Counted from the stretch's first letter, positions 44,310 through 52,735 are shown. The stretch: 64,000 nucleotides of DNA from JAHRVQ01 sp963976815 (GCA_963976815.1 CAXBLU010000003.1:248001-312000), one strand, 5' to 3'. Translations and numbers: made by a program. Notes: generated by a model not told the origin, from the sequence alone.

Positions 44310-45962
44310 TTAAAGCTCCAATCCCAGCAGCAACCTAGCTCTTACTTTACCAAATTCACCATCAGAGCCCAATGCTACGATCACTGCCGTCAATCTCTCG
44401 CTTTTTATCTCCGGGTCACCCAAAACACTAGCTGTTGTAGCAACAACTTTAGGGATCTTGCCTGAGGTAAGCGCCTCCATTAAAGCTTCTGTGGAAGCAT
44501 TATTTATCGCCAATCGAGCTTTGGATAGATCCCCTCCTTCACGGTACATCAAGAATGCTGTTTGCAAGTCGAGCTCGATTTCTGGACGATACTCAAGTTC
44601 TAATCTGGTTCTAAACTCTTCGTCCTCCACGAACTTTATTCCACTGCTGTCGCTAGTCACAAACTTTTGTCGATTGTTTAGATTTTTTTTCAGGAAGAGA
44701 TCTATAATCTGCGCACACCCAGCTTGGCTACCAAGCCCCCTAAAGAGAGAGATCACGCGATCAATTTGCGTCGGATAAATATACTCACCATGCTGGTTAA
44801 GAACATCTAATACCTCTAGAAGCATAACCTTTTCGTCAGGTTCAAATGACTCAGAGTAAATATTCCAAGCGGACCACAGTTTTTCTCTTGCCTCAATCTC
44901 CCTTAAGCCATATTCGACAGAAACGCTCTTCACTTTTAGGCTTTCAGAATCCAGGTAACCCTCTAGTATCAAATCTGCAATTACCCCATCAAGCGGTTCG
45001 GCTCCATGGTATCCATATTCTCTACATCTCTTTATCAGAGTTTCATAGGGAGTCATTTCTCCGTCGCTGATGTCGTCGTCCAGGATCACCTTTTTACCAA
45101 TAAGATTTAGAAGCTCAGAACCAAATGTGTGATATATCCAAACATAAAGCACAACTGACTGAGCGATCCTTTCTGCGAAAAGTTTAAAATGCCGCGCGTG
45201 TTCAAACTCATGAAGAATAGTTTCGATGTGGCTTAAGCACCTCTTTGTTAACCGAATATTACAAATATTCAAAGCAACCAATGAGGCTTGAAGTTGTTCG
45301 AAATAGATAAACTCTCTTGCATCTGGGTTAGCAACCAGGAGCGTTTCCGCCGGGGTCTGGTGAAAAGTTATTTCAATATCAATAACTTTTTCTCGAAACA
45401 ACTCATATATTTTCTTTTTTTCTCGATCCTCGAGGAGAAATTCCTCATTCAAAATCAGTACAACTTTGGAATTCTGTTTTTCACGCACTTTCTCAACGAA
45501 ACCAAATAACTCATCTATAGGGAAATCCTTGGAAGCTCGCTCAACATCATCAAGACAAATGACTAAGTTCGATTTATTAGATAGGTATTGAATTTTGGCG
45601 GCTTTCGCAAGCTTTCCATAGCTCCCCGGCAAATACTCTTCGAAGCGAGAGAGCAAATTCGAAAACTTCTTTCTCGCCCTTTTTATCGACCCGGAATCAT
45701 CGACATCCTCGTTCAGCTCAGAACCCAAAAAATGCGCAAGCAGCTGAGACTCAATATCCTCTATCGAACTCTGTCCAAATAAGGAAATTGTGATCACATC
45801 ATTGAACTCGGCATTCACAAGTTTGCGCGAAATACAGTTATTCCAAAAATGTGTCTTACCTATACCCCAAGGACCCTTTAACGCAAGAACGCCAGGCTCC
45901 TTCGACTTCAGAAAACCCTCAATTACATCTTTTAATTTTTCCTTAGAACTCACACTCCACAT
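44310..45962 (-). CDS. KAP-family P-loop NTPase
   Basis: Predicted ATPase of 550 residues. Walker A is GPWGIGKTHFW (30-40), Walker B LVICLDDVERAS (133-144), followed by a sensor-like VVLILNEEFL, the order found in KAP NTPases. The C-terminal 350 residues are helical without any membrane segment, whereas many KAP proteins carry membrane insertions. KAP NTPases occur in phage-exclusion and other defence loci (for example PifA). The gene is divergent from the SMEK-Argonaute operon, with 289 bases between. It may be a separate defence gene or an accessory of that system. It is more A/T-rich than the flanking chromosome. Confidence 0.82.
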   Translation of the reverse strand: MWSVSSKEKLKDVIEGFLKSKEPGVLALKGPWGIGKTHFWNNCISRKLVNAEFNDVITISLFGQSSIEDIESQLLAHFLGSELNEDVDDSGSIKRARKKFSNLLSRFEEYLPGSYGKLAKAAKIQYLSNKSNLVICLDDVERASKDFPIDELFGFVEKVREKQNSKVVLILNEEFLLEDREKKKIYELFREKVIDIEITFHQTPAETLLVANPDAREFIYFEQLQASLVALNICNIRLTKRCLSHIETILHEFEHARHFKLFAERIAQSVVLYVWIYHTFGSELLNLIGKKVILDDDISDGEMTPYETLIKRCREYGYHGAEPLDGVIADLILEGYLDSESLKVKSVSVEYGLREIEAREKLWSAWNIYSESFEPDEKVMLLEVLDVLNQHGEYIYPTQIDRVISLFRGLGSQAGCAQIIDLFLKKNLNNRQKFVTSDSSGIKFVEDEEFRTRLELEYRPEIELDLQTAFLMYREGGDLSKARLAINNASTEALMEALTSGKIPKVVATTASVLGDPEIKSERLTAVIVALGSDGEFGKVRARLLLGLEL

Positions 45963-46251
45963 CCGTATCAAAATTCATATTCGCGCAACAACCCAACCAA
46001 TCAGTTAGGCAGAGTATCAATAGCCCGGTTGCGCCAAGGGGTCAAGTATTGATTAGTTCAAGTAACCAGTAGCTGTTCAGTTTTTGACCGATACTTCCCT
46101 AAATCACCCAAAATTACTAAGCCATTTAAAAGAACCAAGTGAAATTAGGCGAATTTCCCTATATCTGTGATACTTTATTTCCTTCAACTGAAGGTTGACT
46201 CATGTTGGAACAATAGACCTGCAGGAAAGTCCTTTAAAAGGCTGATATTAG
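45963..46251. other. Divergent intergenic region between NTPase and SMEK-Argonaute operon
   Basis: These 289 A/T-rich bases must hold both promoters. I see no gene. CCTTCA-AC-TGAAGG (46181-46194) is a small inverted repeat that could bind a regulator, and AAGG precedes the TTG start of the SMEK gene. No convincing -35/-10 pair was found. Confidence 0.4.
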
Positions 46252-47712
46252 TTGAAACATCAAGAGTTAATAAATAAATTTCGCGAAGACCTCAGCAGCG
46301 TTGTCAGAGAAGTGGAAATATCCGCCGCAATGTCGCACTTTGACATCAACCTTGTTTGCGAAAATTTGGTCTGCGGTTTGTTTAGAGAGCTTTTTGACCT
46401 TAGACAACTTAGAAATCTAAACGGAACTGAACAGAAAAACTTCCCAGGCATTGATCTCGCGGACGATGAAGCACGAGTAGCAATTCAGGTCACCTCCGAT
46501 AAGAGCTTGGTAAAAGTCAAAGAAACCCTAGACACTTTTATGAAAAATGGACTAGCGGACAAGTACGACCGCGTTTTGATTTATTGTTTGAAAGAGAAAC
46601 AATCCAGTTATAGCCAAGAAAGTATCGACAAAGTACATAAGTCAAAATTCCAATTTGATGTTAAGAGAGACATCCTAGATTTTCGGGACATAGCATCTAG
46701 AGCCGCCTCAGCTGAACCAAAGACTTTAAAGGCATGCGTTGAAATACTGGGCTCATATCTCCGAGGATGCGATGTAGGCCTAGCAGCAGAAGACTTTGAC
46801 CCGCCAAAGGTGCCACCGGAAACAATCTCAACAAACTTGGTTGAACTATATCTTCCTGTACGGCTTTACATCGCCGAGGTGAAATCAGAAATAATTTCTA
46901 CCAGGTCTGGTAGTAGAGTTCAGAACCAAAGAACGTCAGTAGCTGCTTACTCTAGAAAAATGGAGAAACCTTTGCCTTCCGGCTTCGAAGTCAGCAGCAC
47001 TCGTTTAATCACCTTCCATAATCTTATTGAGACAAATAACCCATACTCACACTTGCTTGAAGATGGGACGGCCGAAGAACTCAACCCCGTTGACTATTAC
47101 GAAGTAGACGTTGGTCACGAACGAGTATTCAAATCACTCTTACGACTCAGCCTTCAAGAAAAAATTTTTCATCATCGCGTGATATGGCAATACAAAGAGA
47201 ATGTTTTTATTTTTCTTCCTATGAGTAAAGATCTTGATACAAGGAAAGTAAGTTGGATGGGGCTTAAAAAGTCAAATAGAACTGTATTTGAAAGGAAGTA
47301 CTACAGGAACGACGCCGAAAAAATTTTTCAAGTAAAGCACTTTTCGTTTTCCGTTGAGTTTTTGCTTTTGGATACAGGCTGGTATGTTTCGATTACACCT
47401 GACTGGTTTTTTAGCTGGGGAGATAATTACGAGCGCTCAGTATATGGAGATAAACCGTTGAGCGGATTAAAAAAGATGGAAAAGAATCGCTCACTGTACG
47501 ATCAGTTTCGCTTCCTGGCTTCTTGGTTAAAAGATATCGATCAAGATGATCTTTTTAAGCTAGACTCCGATAACTCCTCGTCAATTTCGTTTGGGGAAAT
47601 TCTAGAACTAGAAGGGGGTCGCCATCTGAATGAAGAACTTTGGGCGCCCCTAGTATCACTAGAGAATGACGACTCCAAACAATCAACGTTGATCCCCCAT
47701 GACAACCATTGA
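46252..47712 (+). CDS. SMEK-domain protein with APAZ-like C-terminal half
   Basis: Partner protein of the short Argonaute, 486 residues, starting at TTG. Residues 1-170 match the SMEK domain: helix EISAAMSHFDINLVCENLVC, then NFPGIDLADDEARVAIQVTS (63-82) and a helix KVKETLDTFMKNGL. The GID...QVT arrangement resembles PD-(D/E)XK nucleases (D...Q-x-K), but with Thr in place of Lys, so nuclease activity is uncertain. Residues about 190-455 resemble APAZ: KHFSFSVEFLLLDTGWYVSI followed by TPDWFFSWGDN. APAZ domains replace the N and linker domains of Argonaute and bind its MID-PIWI half. The stop lies 14 bases inside the Argonaute gene, implying coupled translation. SMEK is assigned with good confidence, APAZ with less. 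Confidence 0.75.
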   Translation: MKHQELINKFREDLSSVVREVEISAAMSHFDINLVCENLVCGLFRELFDLRQLRNLNGTEQKNFPGIDLADDEARVAIQVTSDKSLVKVKETLDTFMKNGLADKYDRVLIYCLKEKQSSYSQESIDKVHKSKFQFDVKRDILDFRDIASRAASAEPKTLKACVEILGSYLRGCDVGLAAEDFDPPKVPPETISTNLVELYLPVRLYIAEVKSEIISTRSGSRVQNQRTSVAAYSRKMEKPLPSGFEVSSTRLITFHNLIETNNPYSHLLEDGTAEELNPVDYYEVDVGHERVFKSLLRLSLQEKIFHHRVIWQYKENVFIFLPMSKDLDTRKVSWMGLKKSNRTVFERKYYRNDAEKIFQVKHFSFSVEFLLLDTGWYVSITPDWFFSWGDNYERSVYGDKPLSGLKKMEKNRSLYDQFRFLASWLKDIDQDDLFKLDSDNSSSISFGEILELEGGRHLNEELWAPLVSLENDDSKQSTLIPHDNH

Positions 47713-49123
47713 ACATATCGATGAACCAAGGCTGATTTTTGGAAGTGGCGAGCACATCTGTCCGCGCCGAGGTATCTTTGAGTATGGAGTCTATGACCAG
47801 AACCAAAAAACAAGAAGGCAAGAAATTTACGTAGGAGCGGTAGGAACGAACCAATGCGTTGAGTTTTTGGAGAGCTGGCTTGAACGTTGTCGTTCGGTCA
47901 TCGCGTCACCTTCAGATGTAAAACAGGAGAATCTACGACTACCATTCTGTGGTTTTACAAAGAATTCTGGCTTCAAGGCCGATCTCATTTTTTCGTCAGA
48001 ACTCTCAAAAACCATTAAGAACTCTGATATCAAAGAGACAATCAAGATTAAGGACCGCCGAGAAAGGTTAGACAAAGCAATTGAATTATACTACGAGAAT
48101 ATTAAGTTTTTAGCACAAAACCGCAATGTTGATATTATCGTTTGTGTCATCCCAACAGAACTATTCGAAGTTATATCCTCCGAAAAGAATTTTGGGGATG
48201 AAACACTAGATGCTGAAGAAGATTATGAGGAATTCAATTTCAGAAGGGCTCTGAAGGCAAAAGCTATGCATCTGGCCAAACCTCTACAGCTAATCAGACA
48301 AACGTCTATCGACCCAAATAAAACGGGTAAGCGTCAACAGGATGATGCAACTTTAGCGTGGAACCTTTGCACAGCTTTATATTATAAGTCTGGGCCTACT
48401 ATCCCCTGGAAACTAAAAAGTAGTAGCGCAAAAGGAACATCGTGTGCTGTGGGGATTGCCTTTTATCGAAGTAGAGACCGTAAATCACTTAGCACTAGCC
48501 TAGCTCAAATTTTTGATGAGCTAGGCAACGGACTGATTCTCCGAGGAACTCCAATCGAAATAGACAAGAATGACTCAATACCTCGTCTCACTGCCAACCA
48601 AGCGTACGAATTGTTAACTGCCGCACTTTCCGAATACCGGGTCGCCCTAGGAAACTACCCCGCGCGAGTTGTTATTCATAAATCTTCAAATTTCAACGAT
48701 GTAGAAATAGAAGGACTAAGGGCGGCAGCCAACGACCTCCATATCGATTCAGTTGATTTCGTAACGGTGATGGATTCAAGGTTGAGATTATATAGGAATG
48801 GAAACTACCCGCCGTACCGTGGAACTCTAGCAAAAGTTGGAGACGATCGGCAGCTCCTATACACAAGAGGCTCAGTCTGGTACTACCAGACCTACACAGG
48901 CATGTACGTTCCACAACCTCTGGAACTAAGAATAGTTGAATCTGATGAGTCCCCCAACTTCATCGCTGAAGAGGTTTTGGGCTTGACTAAGATGAATTGG
49001 AACAACACGCAACTGGATGGAAAATACCCAGTTACAATTGGTTGTGCGAGAAAAGTCGGAGAGATTTTAAAGTACCTTCCCGAAGCCGAAACACCCCAGG
49101 TTAGGTACGGGTACTACATGTAG
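47699..49123 (+). CDS. Short prokaryotic Argonaute (MID-PIWI), catalytically dead
   Basis: Protein of 474 residues. The MID domain spans about 75-240 and ends with the guide 5'-end-binding pattern KRQQDDATLAWNLCTALYYK plus IPWKL. The PIWI domain follows from about 245 (TSCAVGIAFYRS). Positions that carry the catalytic aspartates in long Argonautes read GIAF (252) and HKSSNFND (327), so the DEDX tetrad is missing, as in all short Argonautes. The C-terminus keeps KMNWNNTQLDGKYPVTIGCA. No PAZ or N domain is present. Known short Argonautes use a guide to sense invader nucleic acid and then switch on a toxic effector encoded beside them. Here the effector candidate is the SMEK protein just upstream. 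Confidence 0.85.
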   Translation: MTTIEHIDEPRLIFGSGEHICPRRGIFEYGVYDQNQKTRRQEIYVGAVGTNQCVEFLESWLERCRSVIASPSDVKQENLRLPFCGFTKNSGFKADLIFSSELSKTIKNSDIKETIKIKDRRERLDKAIELYYENIKFLAQNRNVDIIVCVIPTELFEVISSEKNFGDETLDAEEDYEEFNFRRALKAKAMHLAKPLQLIRQTSIDPNKTGKRQQDDATLAWNLCTALYYKSGPTIPWKLKSSSAKGTSCAVGIAFYRSRDRKSLSTSLAQIFDELGNGLILRGTPIEIDKNDSIPRLTANQAYELLTAALSEYRVALGNYPARVVIHKSSNFNDVEIEGLRAAANDLHIDSVDFVTVMDSRLRLYRNGNYPPYRGTLAKVGDDRQLLYTRGSVWYYQTYTGMYVPQPLELRIVESDESPNFIAEEVLGLTKMNWNNTQLDGKYPVTIGCARKVGEILKYLPEAETPQVRYGYYM

Positions 49124-49168
49124 CTAAACTACCGAGGAGAACAGGCTGGATCAGTTTTCTTTAGGTTT

Positions 49169-49486
49169 CTATTTTTCAACAAGATTTAGGTTAATTAGAA
49201 TCGTCCTAACCTCCTCCTCTAGGAGATCTACCTCCGTAGCACCAGGAAGCGGAAACCTGCCACAGTTCGGGCATTTGTGTTTCAACTTGCCTCGTTCATG
49301 TTTTAGCCGATTCAAAATAATGTCTTTGAGGGAAAAAAAGGTTTCTCGGCCAATCTTCGCAACTGGCTCTACGCACCATTGATCGAATGCTTGGACTGAC
49401 ACACCACAACTAGTGACCTTTCCCCATCTTAGTACCAATCGTTCGATGAGATTCCATAACTTAAGCTGCCTGTTCTGCGAACACAA
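49169..49486 (-). pseudogene. Phage terminase small-subunit-like remnant, fused to IS end
   Basis: Reading frame of 105 codons. The first 13 codons belong to the IS element. The remainder holds GVSVQAFDQWCVEPVAKIGRETFF, which resembles the winged-helix start of some phage terminase small subunits, and a CPNCGRFPLP zinc-ribbon-like pair of Cys. Removing the IS leaves an in-frame TAG just upstream, so only a TTG would remain as a start, and the N-terminus is probably lost. It points to former prophage DNA in the island. Confidence 0.45.
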
Positions 49487-50279
49487 CAGTCGTTAAATAG
49501 TTCAGTAAGCTGTGAGGCCGAACATGGTTGTACTGATACCGCCAGGCATCGACCTGCGTTCGAGCGTCGTCTAGTGATCTAAACCAATGTTGATTCAAAC
49601 ACTCATTTCTAAACTTGCCATTTAAACTTTCCACAAACGCATTCTGAGTCGGTTTACCTGGCTGGATAAATCCAAGCTTTATCTTGGCAGCCTGGCTCCA
49701 GAAGAACATGGCTTTACTCGTAAACTCGGTACCGTTATCACAGACAACCGTTGCAGGCTTTCCTCTAGACTCAATCGCTTGATCCAAAAATCGAGCAACT
49801 TGCTGACCTGATATGGAAAAGCTCACAAGTTGATCGATCACTTCTCGAGAGTAGTCGTCGAGCAGATTAAGGACTCTAAACCTTCTACCGTTACTTAACT
49901 GATCAGAGACAAAGTCCATTGACCATCTTTGATTACGTTCGACTGGCACAACCATCGGCTGTCTGGGCCGCTGAAGTTTCTTACGCTTCTTGGTCCGTAC
50001 CTGCAATCCTTCCTCGGTATATATGCGATAAGTTCGCTTCTTGTTGATCACTAACCCTTCGTTCTTCAGAAGTCTGTGAAGAAACAGATAGCCATAAGCA
50101 GCTTGTTTTGCCGCAAGTTCCTTTAGCCGCCGTCGCAGTGTCTTATCGTGACGAGCTTTACGCTCATAGCGATATCCAGTGCGGCTCAATGAAGCCAATC
50201 CGCATGCTGTACGTTCACTCAAATTGTGTTCTGTCATCATATGGCTAACCGCCTGCTTCCTTGCTTCAGGCTTCACCAC
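49461..50279 (-). CDS. IS3-family transposase OrfB (DDE integrase core)
   Basis: Catalytic half of the transposase, 272 residues, normally made as an OrfAB fusion through the slippery AAAAAAG at its start. The HTH_21 segment is at about 40-90 (LKELAAKQAAYGYLFLHRLL). The DDE residues are visible in RWSMDFVSDQL, VVCDNGTEFTSKA and NAFVESLNGKFRNECLN. The C-terminal YQYNHVRPHSLLNYL is standard. The frame is intact, but it depends on OrfA, which is broken. Confidence 0.95.
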   Translation of the reverse strand: MVKPEARKQAVSHMMTEHNLSERTACGLASLSRTGYRYERKARHDKTLRRRLKELAAKQAAYGYLFLHRLLKNEGLVINKKRTYRIYTEEGLQVRTKKRKKLQRPRQPMVVPVERNQRWSMDFVSDQLSNGRRFRVLNLLDDYSREVIDQLVSFSISGQQVARFLDQAIESRGKPATVVCDNGTEFTSKAMFFWSQAAKIKLGFIQPGKPTQNAFVESLNGKFRNECLNQHWFRSLDDARTQVDAWRYQYNHVRPHSLLNYLTTVVFAEQAA

Positions 50280-50539
50280 TTTTTTGAGAGGACATCCTTC
50301 ATCGCTTCGTTCTCAAGTAGCTTCTCAGCCAACAACTTTTTGAGCTTGTTGTTCTCACTCTCAAGTTCTCTTAGTCGCTTCGCCTCGTTGACTTCAAGTC
50401 CTGCGTATTTGCTACGTCAGTTGTAGAAGGTGCCGTTGGATATGCCTAGATCGCGACAGATATCTTCGACCTTGGTACCGGCTTCATGCTGCTTGATTGC
50501 TTTTATGATCTGCTCTTCGCTGTAACGTTTCTTCTTCAT
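50273..50539 (-). pseudogene. IS3-family OrfA with in-frame stop
   Basis: Helix-turn-helix protein of the IS element, 88 codons: MKKKRYSEEQIIKAIKQHEA, then DICRDLGISNGTFYN and a leucine-zipper tail (LRELESENNKLKKLLAEKL). Codon 41 is TGA (50417-50419) where relatives have Trp in TFYNWRSKY, a TGG to TGA change. Everything after it is still in frame to the natural stop, so the mutation looks recent. Confidence 0.9.
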
Positions 50540-50954
50540 GCTGAAATCTCCATTGGGTGACATTATCTGGAAATCTCATCGAGATCATGGTTCTATTTTT
50601 GGGGGAAAGGTCACCATAGGTATTACTGTTGAATCTATGCGGGCTGCAATTCAAGGCTCCCACAAAGGTTGGCTAGCCGAAGAAGATGGTAAAGTGGTCG
50701 GCTTTGCGATGGGCGACTACGATGCTGGTGAACTCACGGTTATTGCGTTGTTACCTGAATTGGAAGGTAAGGGTATAGGCAAGTCGCTACTGAATAATGT
50801 CGAACAGTGGGTTCACTCAACGGGATGCAAGTCCATCTGGTTGACTACGGACATGGATACCAGCCTTCGCGCCTACGGTTTTTATATTAAGCACGGCTGG
50901 GAAGACTTGAAAATTGAACATGGCCTTAGATACATGATGAAGAAGTTTGGTTGA
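50538..50954 (+). CDS. GNAT N-acetyltransferase, N-terminus altered by IS
   Basis: Acetyl-CoA-dependent N-acetyltransferase fold, 138 residues as read. The core GWLAEEDGKVVGFAMGD, VIALLPELEGKGIGKSLL (the acetyl-CoA pyrophosphate loop) and SLRAYGFYIKHGWE are intact. The first 14 codons come from the IS element, and the usual first strand and helix of the fold are mostly missing. Restoring the pre-insertion sequence leaves a TGA ten codons upstream of the junction, so the original start may be internal, or the gene was already truncated. Confidence 0.75.
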   Translation: MLKSPLGDIIWKSHRDHGSIFGGKVTIGITVESMRAAIQGSHKGWLAEEDGKVVGFAMGDYDAGELTVIALLPELEGKGIGKSLLNNVEQWVHSTGCKSIWLTTDMDTSLRAYGFYIKHGWEDLKIEHGLRYMMKKFG

Positions 50955-51074
50955 TTGCTTTCATCCTAGTAAAATCAACTCACAAAGCGCATCAGCGTGC
51001 ACTATTTCGTGATACCCGTCAGGGACCTCCAATGCAGCCCTGGGTCGTAATCTTAAAATCAGGTGCCAGGTAAG

Positions 51075-51497
51075 ATGAATAAGCTACTGTTCGCAATTGT
51101 TCTTTTGATGTTCTTTCATTCTACTAGTGCATGTACGTGCCACTCATCTTCTTTATCAGAGTCGTACGCCAACGCCGACGATGTTTTTATCATCACCGTT
51201 ACGACGGTAACTTACAATTCAGAAACTCATCAGCAGCAAGCTGAATACGATGTACCTGAAATTCTCAAAGGAGGTACGACAGGATACGGATTACTCACGT
51301 CAAAGCCTGAATTCTTTATCTATGGTGAAGACCTTCAATCTAGATCAAGTTGCAGCCCAGACATTATTATTGCAGGTGCGAGCTACGCGATTTTTGCCGA
51401 ACAAGGGCAGCTTTTACAAGTCGATAGCTGTCGGCAAACGGTCAGAATGCTTGACCACGGCAGACTCCTAGAACTTAGGAAGTTGCAAGCGAAGTGA
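51075..51497 (+). CDS. Secreted TIMP/NTR-like protein
   Basis: Exported protein of 140 residues with signal peptide MNKLLFAIVLLMFFHSTSA. The mature N-terminus CTCHSSSLSESYANADDVFI has the Cys-x-Cys and S/AD-x-V-F pattern of NTR/TIMP-like domains; two later Cys residues (SSCS and DSCR) could form disulfides. It may be periplasmic or surface-bound. Its role is unknown. The stop overlaps the HIT-family gene by four bases. Confidence 0.7.
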   Translation: MNKLLFAIVLLMFFHSTSACTCHSSSLSESYANADDVFIITVTTVTYNSETHQQQAEYDVPEILKGGTTGYGLLTSKPEFFIYGEDLQSRSSCSPDIIIAGASYAIFAEQGQLLQVDSCRQTVRMLDHGRLLELRKLQAK

Positions 51498-51964
51498 AAG
51501 TACAAAATGATGAGGTGGTCCGGATGTATGCTCCAGACAAATATAATTGTCCGTTTTGTAAGCTGGTCTCTGGGGATTACGGAAGTAGAGAAAACGAGAT
51601 CATTTTTGAAAGCAATGAAGTGATCGTATTTCCAGCAAAGCATCACAAGAAAGGCAATGAAGGAAACCTCTTAGTCGTACCGAAACAGCACATAGAAAAC
51701 CTGTACCAATTACCATTGAATCTTGCCGAGCCAATACTAGAAGCAACACAAAAGGCAGCCGTAGTTCTAAAGGCGGCCTTACAGTGTGATGGTATATCGA
51801 TTCGCCAGCACAATGAGCCTGCGGGAGGTCAAGATGTGTGGCACTATCACGTTCACGTTATTCCGAGATACACAGACGATACGTTTCAGGTTTCAAGCCA
51901 TGAACTCGTATCAGATGAAGAAAGACTCAAGATGGCAATGAGATTGCGCGCAGCGGTAACCTAG
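51494..51964 (+). CDS. HIT-family nucleotide hydrolase
   Basis: Cytoplasmic protein of 156 residues, probably hydrolysing nucleoside phosphoramidates or dinucleotides such as Ap4A. A Cys pair NCPFCKLV near residue 19-22 is common in zinc-binding HIT proteins. The substrate strand LLVVPKQHIENLYQL and the catalytic triad WHYHVHVIPRY are clear. The GTG start overlaps the preceding stop; ATG at 51524 (MYAPDKYNCPF) is an alternative. Confidence 0.92.
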   Translation: MKVQNDEVVRMYAPDKYNCPFCKLVSGDYGSRENEIIFESNEVIVFPAKHHKKGNEGNLLVVPKQHIENLYQLPLNLAEPILEATQKAAVVLKAALQCDGISIRQHNEPAGGQDVWHYHVHVIPRYTDDTFQVSSHELVSDEERLKMAMRLRAAVT

Positions 51965-52025
51965 CCTACGATTTTTTCGGAAATATAGATTAAAACGATT
52001 ATTTTGGTTAGTAAGGTAGACAGTA

Positions 52026-52298
52026 ATGGACTGGAAGATTTTCTTAACAATTTTTGCCTCGGTTTTCCTGGCTGAACTTGGTGATAAGACACAATTGGCA
52101 ACCATGTTGTTTGCTGCAGACAAAGATGTGAGCAAATACACAGTTTTCTTCGCCGCTTCAGCGGCACTGATTGTTGCCTCTGCCCTGGGGGTGTTAGCCG
52201 GCACCTTTCTTTCAGAATACATTAATGAGAAATATCTTCACTATGTTGCGGGTATCGGGTTTATTGCTATCGGTGCGTTTACTTTATATAAAGCCTGA
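52026..52298 (+). CDS. Half-size Gdt1/TMEM165 (UPF0016) cation transporter
   Basis: Inner-membrane protein of 90 residues with three hydrophobic helices. It carries one copy of the family motif E-x-G-D-K-T (LAELGDKTQLATMLF), which binds Ca or Mn. Most bacterial members have two such halves (about 190 residues); a single half must dimerise to form the transport path. Some gammaproteobacteria encode the halves as separate genes, but no second half is visible here. Manganese export is the likely role. Confidence 0.85.
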   Translation: MDWKIFLTIFASVFLAELGDKTQLATMLFAADKDVSKYTVFFAASAALIVASALGVLAGTFLSEYINEKYLHYVAGIGFIAIGAFTLYKA

Positions 52299-52366
52299 TA
52301 GTTAGCCGCACCATCTAGCGCAGGCCACGGCATTTTATCACCGGAAAACTATGGAAAGTTAAAGGC

Positions 52367-52735
52367 ATGATTCACCTATCTCCTACCCAGTTTTGTTCAT
52401 GGTCGAGACCAGCTTACATCAACACCAGCTTAAAATTTCTCGCAATACTCACCTTCGTTTGGGTATTCAGCCCTACTGCACGAGGTGCCGAATATACACA
52501 TGACGCTATCGCAAAGAGATACGAAACAGTTGCCCTTTCAAAGTCCGAAGTTGAGTCTGCAAAGATGCAAGGTGAGTGTTTAGTTGGCTTAAAGGAATTA
52601 AACTTCAAGAGAACCGAAAAATTTGATGCTGTCGCTGAATGGACCAACTACAGAACCATCTCCCTGCTAGAGCAGTTCGCCCCCTGTCAGGTTTTAATCA
52701 TGATGGAAGTTGCCCAGCGTAAACTCAGGAATTAG
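52367..52735 (+). CDS. Hypothetical exported protein
   Basis: Protein of 122 residues with a hydrophobic segment at about 22-42 (TSLKFLAILTFVWVFSPTARGA) that looks like a signal peptide with a long n-region. The mature part is about 80 residues with two Cys (GECLVGL and APCQVLIM). No family is recognised. It is followed 32 bases later by the hydrolase gene. Confidence 0.5.
   Translation: MIHLSPTQFCSWSRPAYINTSLKFLAILTFVWVFSPTARGAEYTHDAIAKRYETVALSKSEVESAKMQGECLVGLKELNFKRTEKFDAVAEWTNYRTISLLEQFAPCQVLIMMEVAQRKLRN

Larger units (their letters stand above)
49447..50578 (-). mobile_element. IS3-family insertion sequence, 1132 bp, complete ends
   Basis: Terminal inverted repeats TGAGATTCCATAA and TGAGATTTCCAGATAA bound the element, and the flanks are a 4-bp direct repeat TCGA (49443-49446 and 50579-50582), the target duplication. 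Two overlapping genes orfA and orfB are joined at an AAAAAAG slippery heptamer (50279-50285) typical of -1 frameshifting in this family. The intact duplication shows simple insertion with no later rearrangement. OrfA carries a nonsense codon, so the copy is probably immobile. Confidence 0.92.

Noticed and set aside
46034..46060. GGGGTCAAGTATTG as a second copy of the 55-bp palindrome family
   Set aside because: Only the first seven bases agree and there is no inverted arm nearby.
50417..50419. In-frame TGA in IS orfA as selenocysteine or programmed read-through
   Set aside because: Relatives have Trp at this position and no SECIS-like hairpin follows, so a simple TGG-to-TGA mutation explains it.
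43723..50600. Direct repeat of the tRNA-Arg 3' end as a right attachment site
   Set aside because: I scanned the island for GGTTCGACTCCTGC or close variants and found none within the window.
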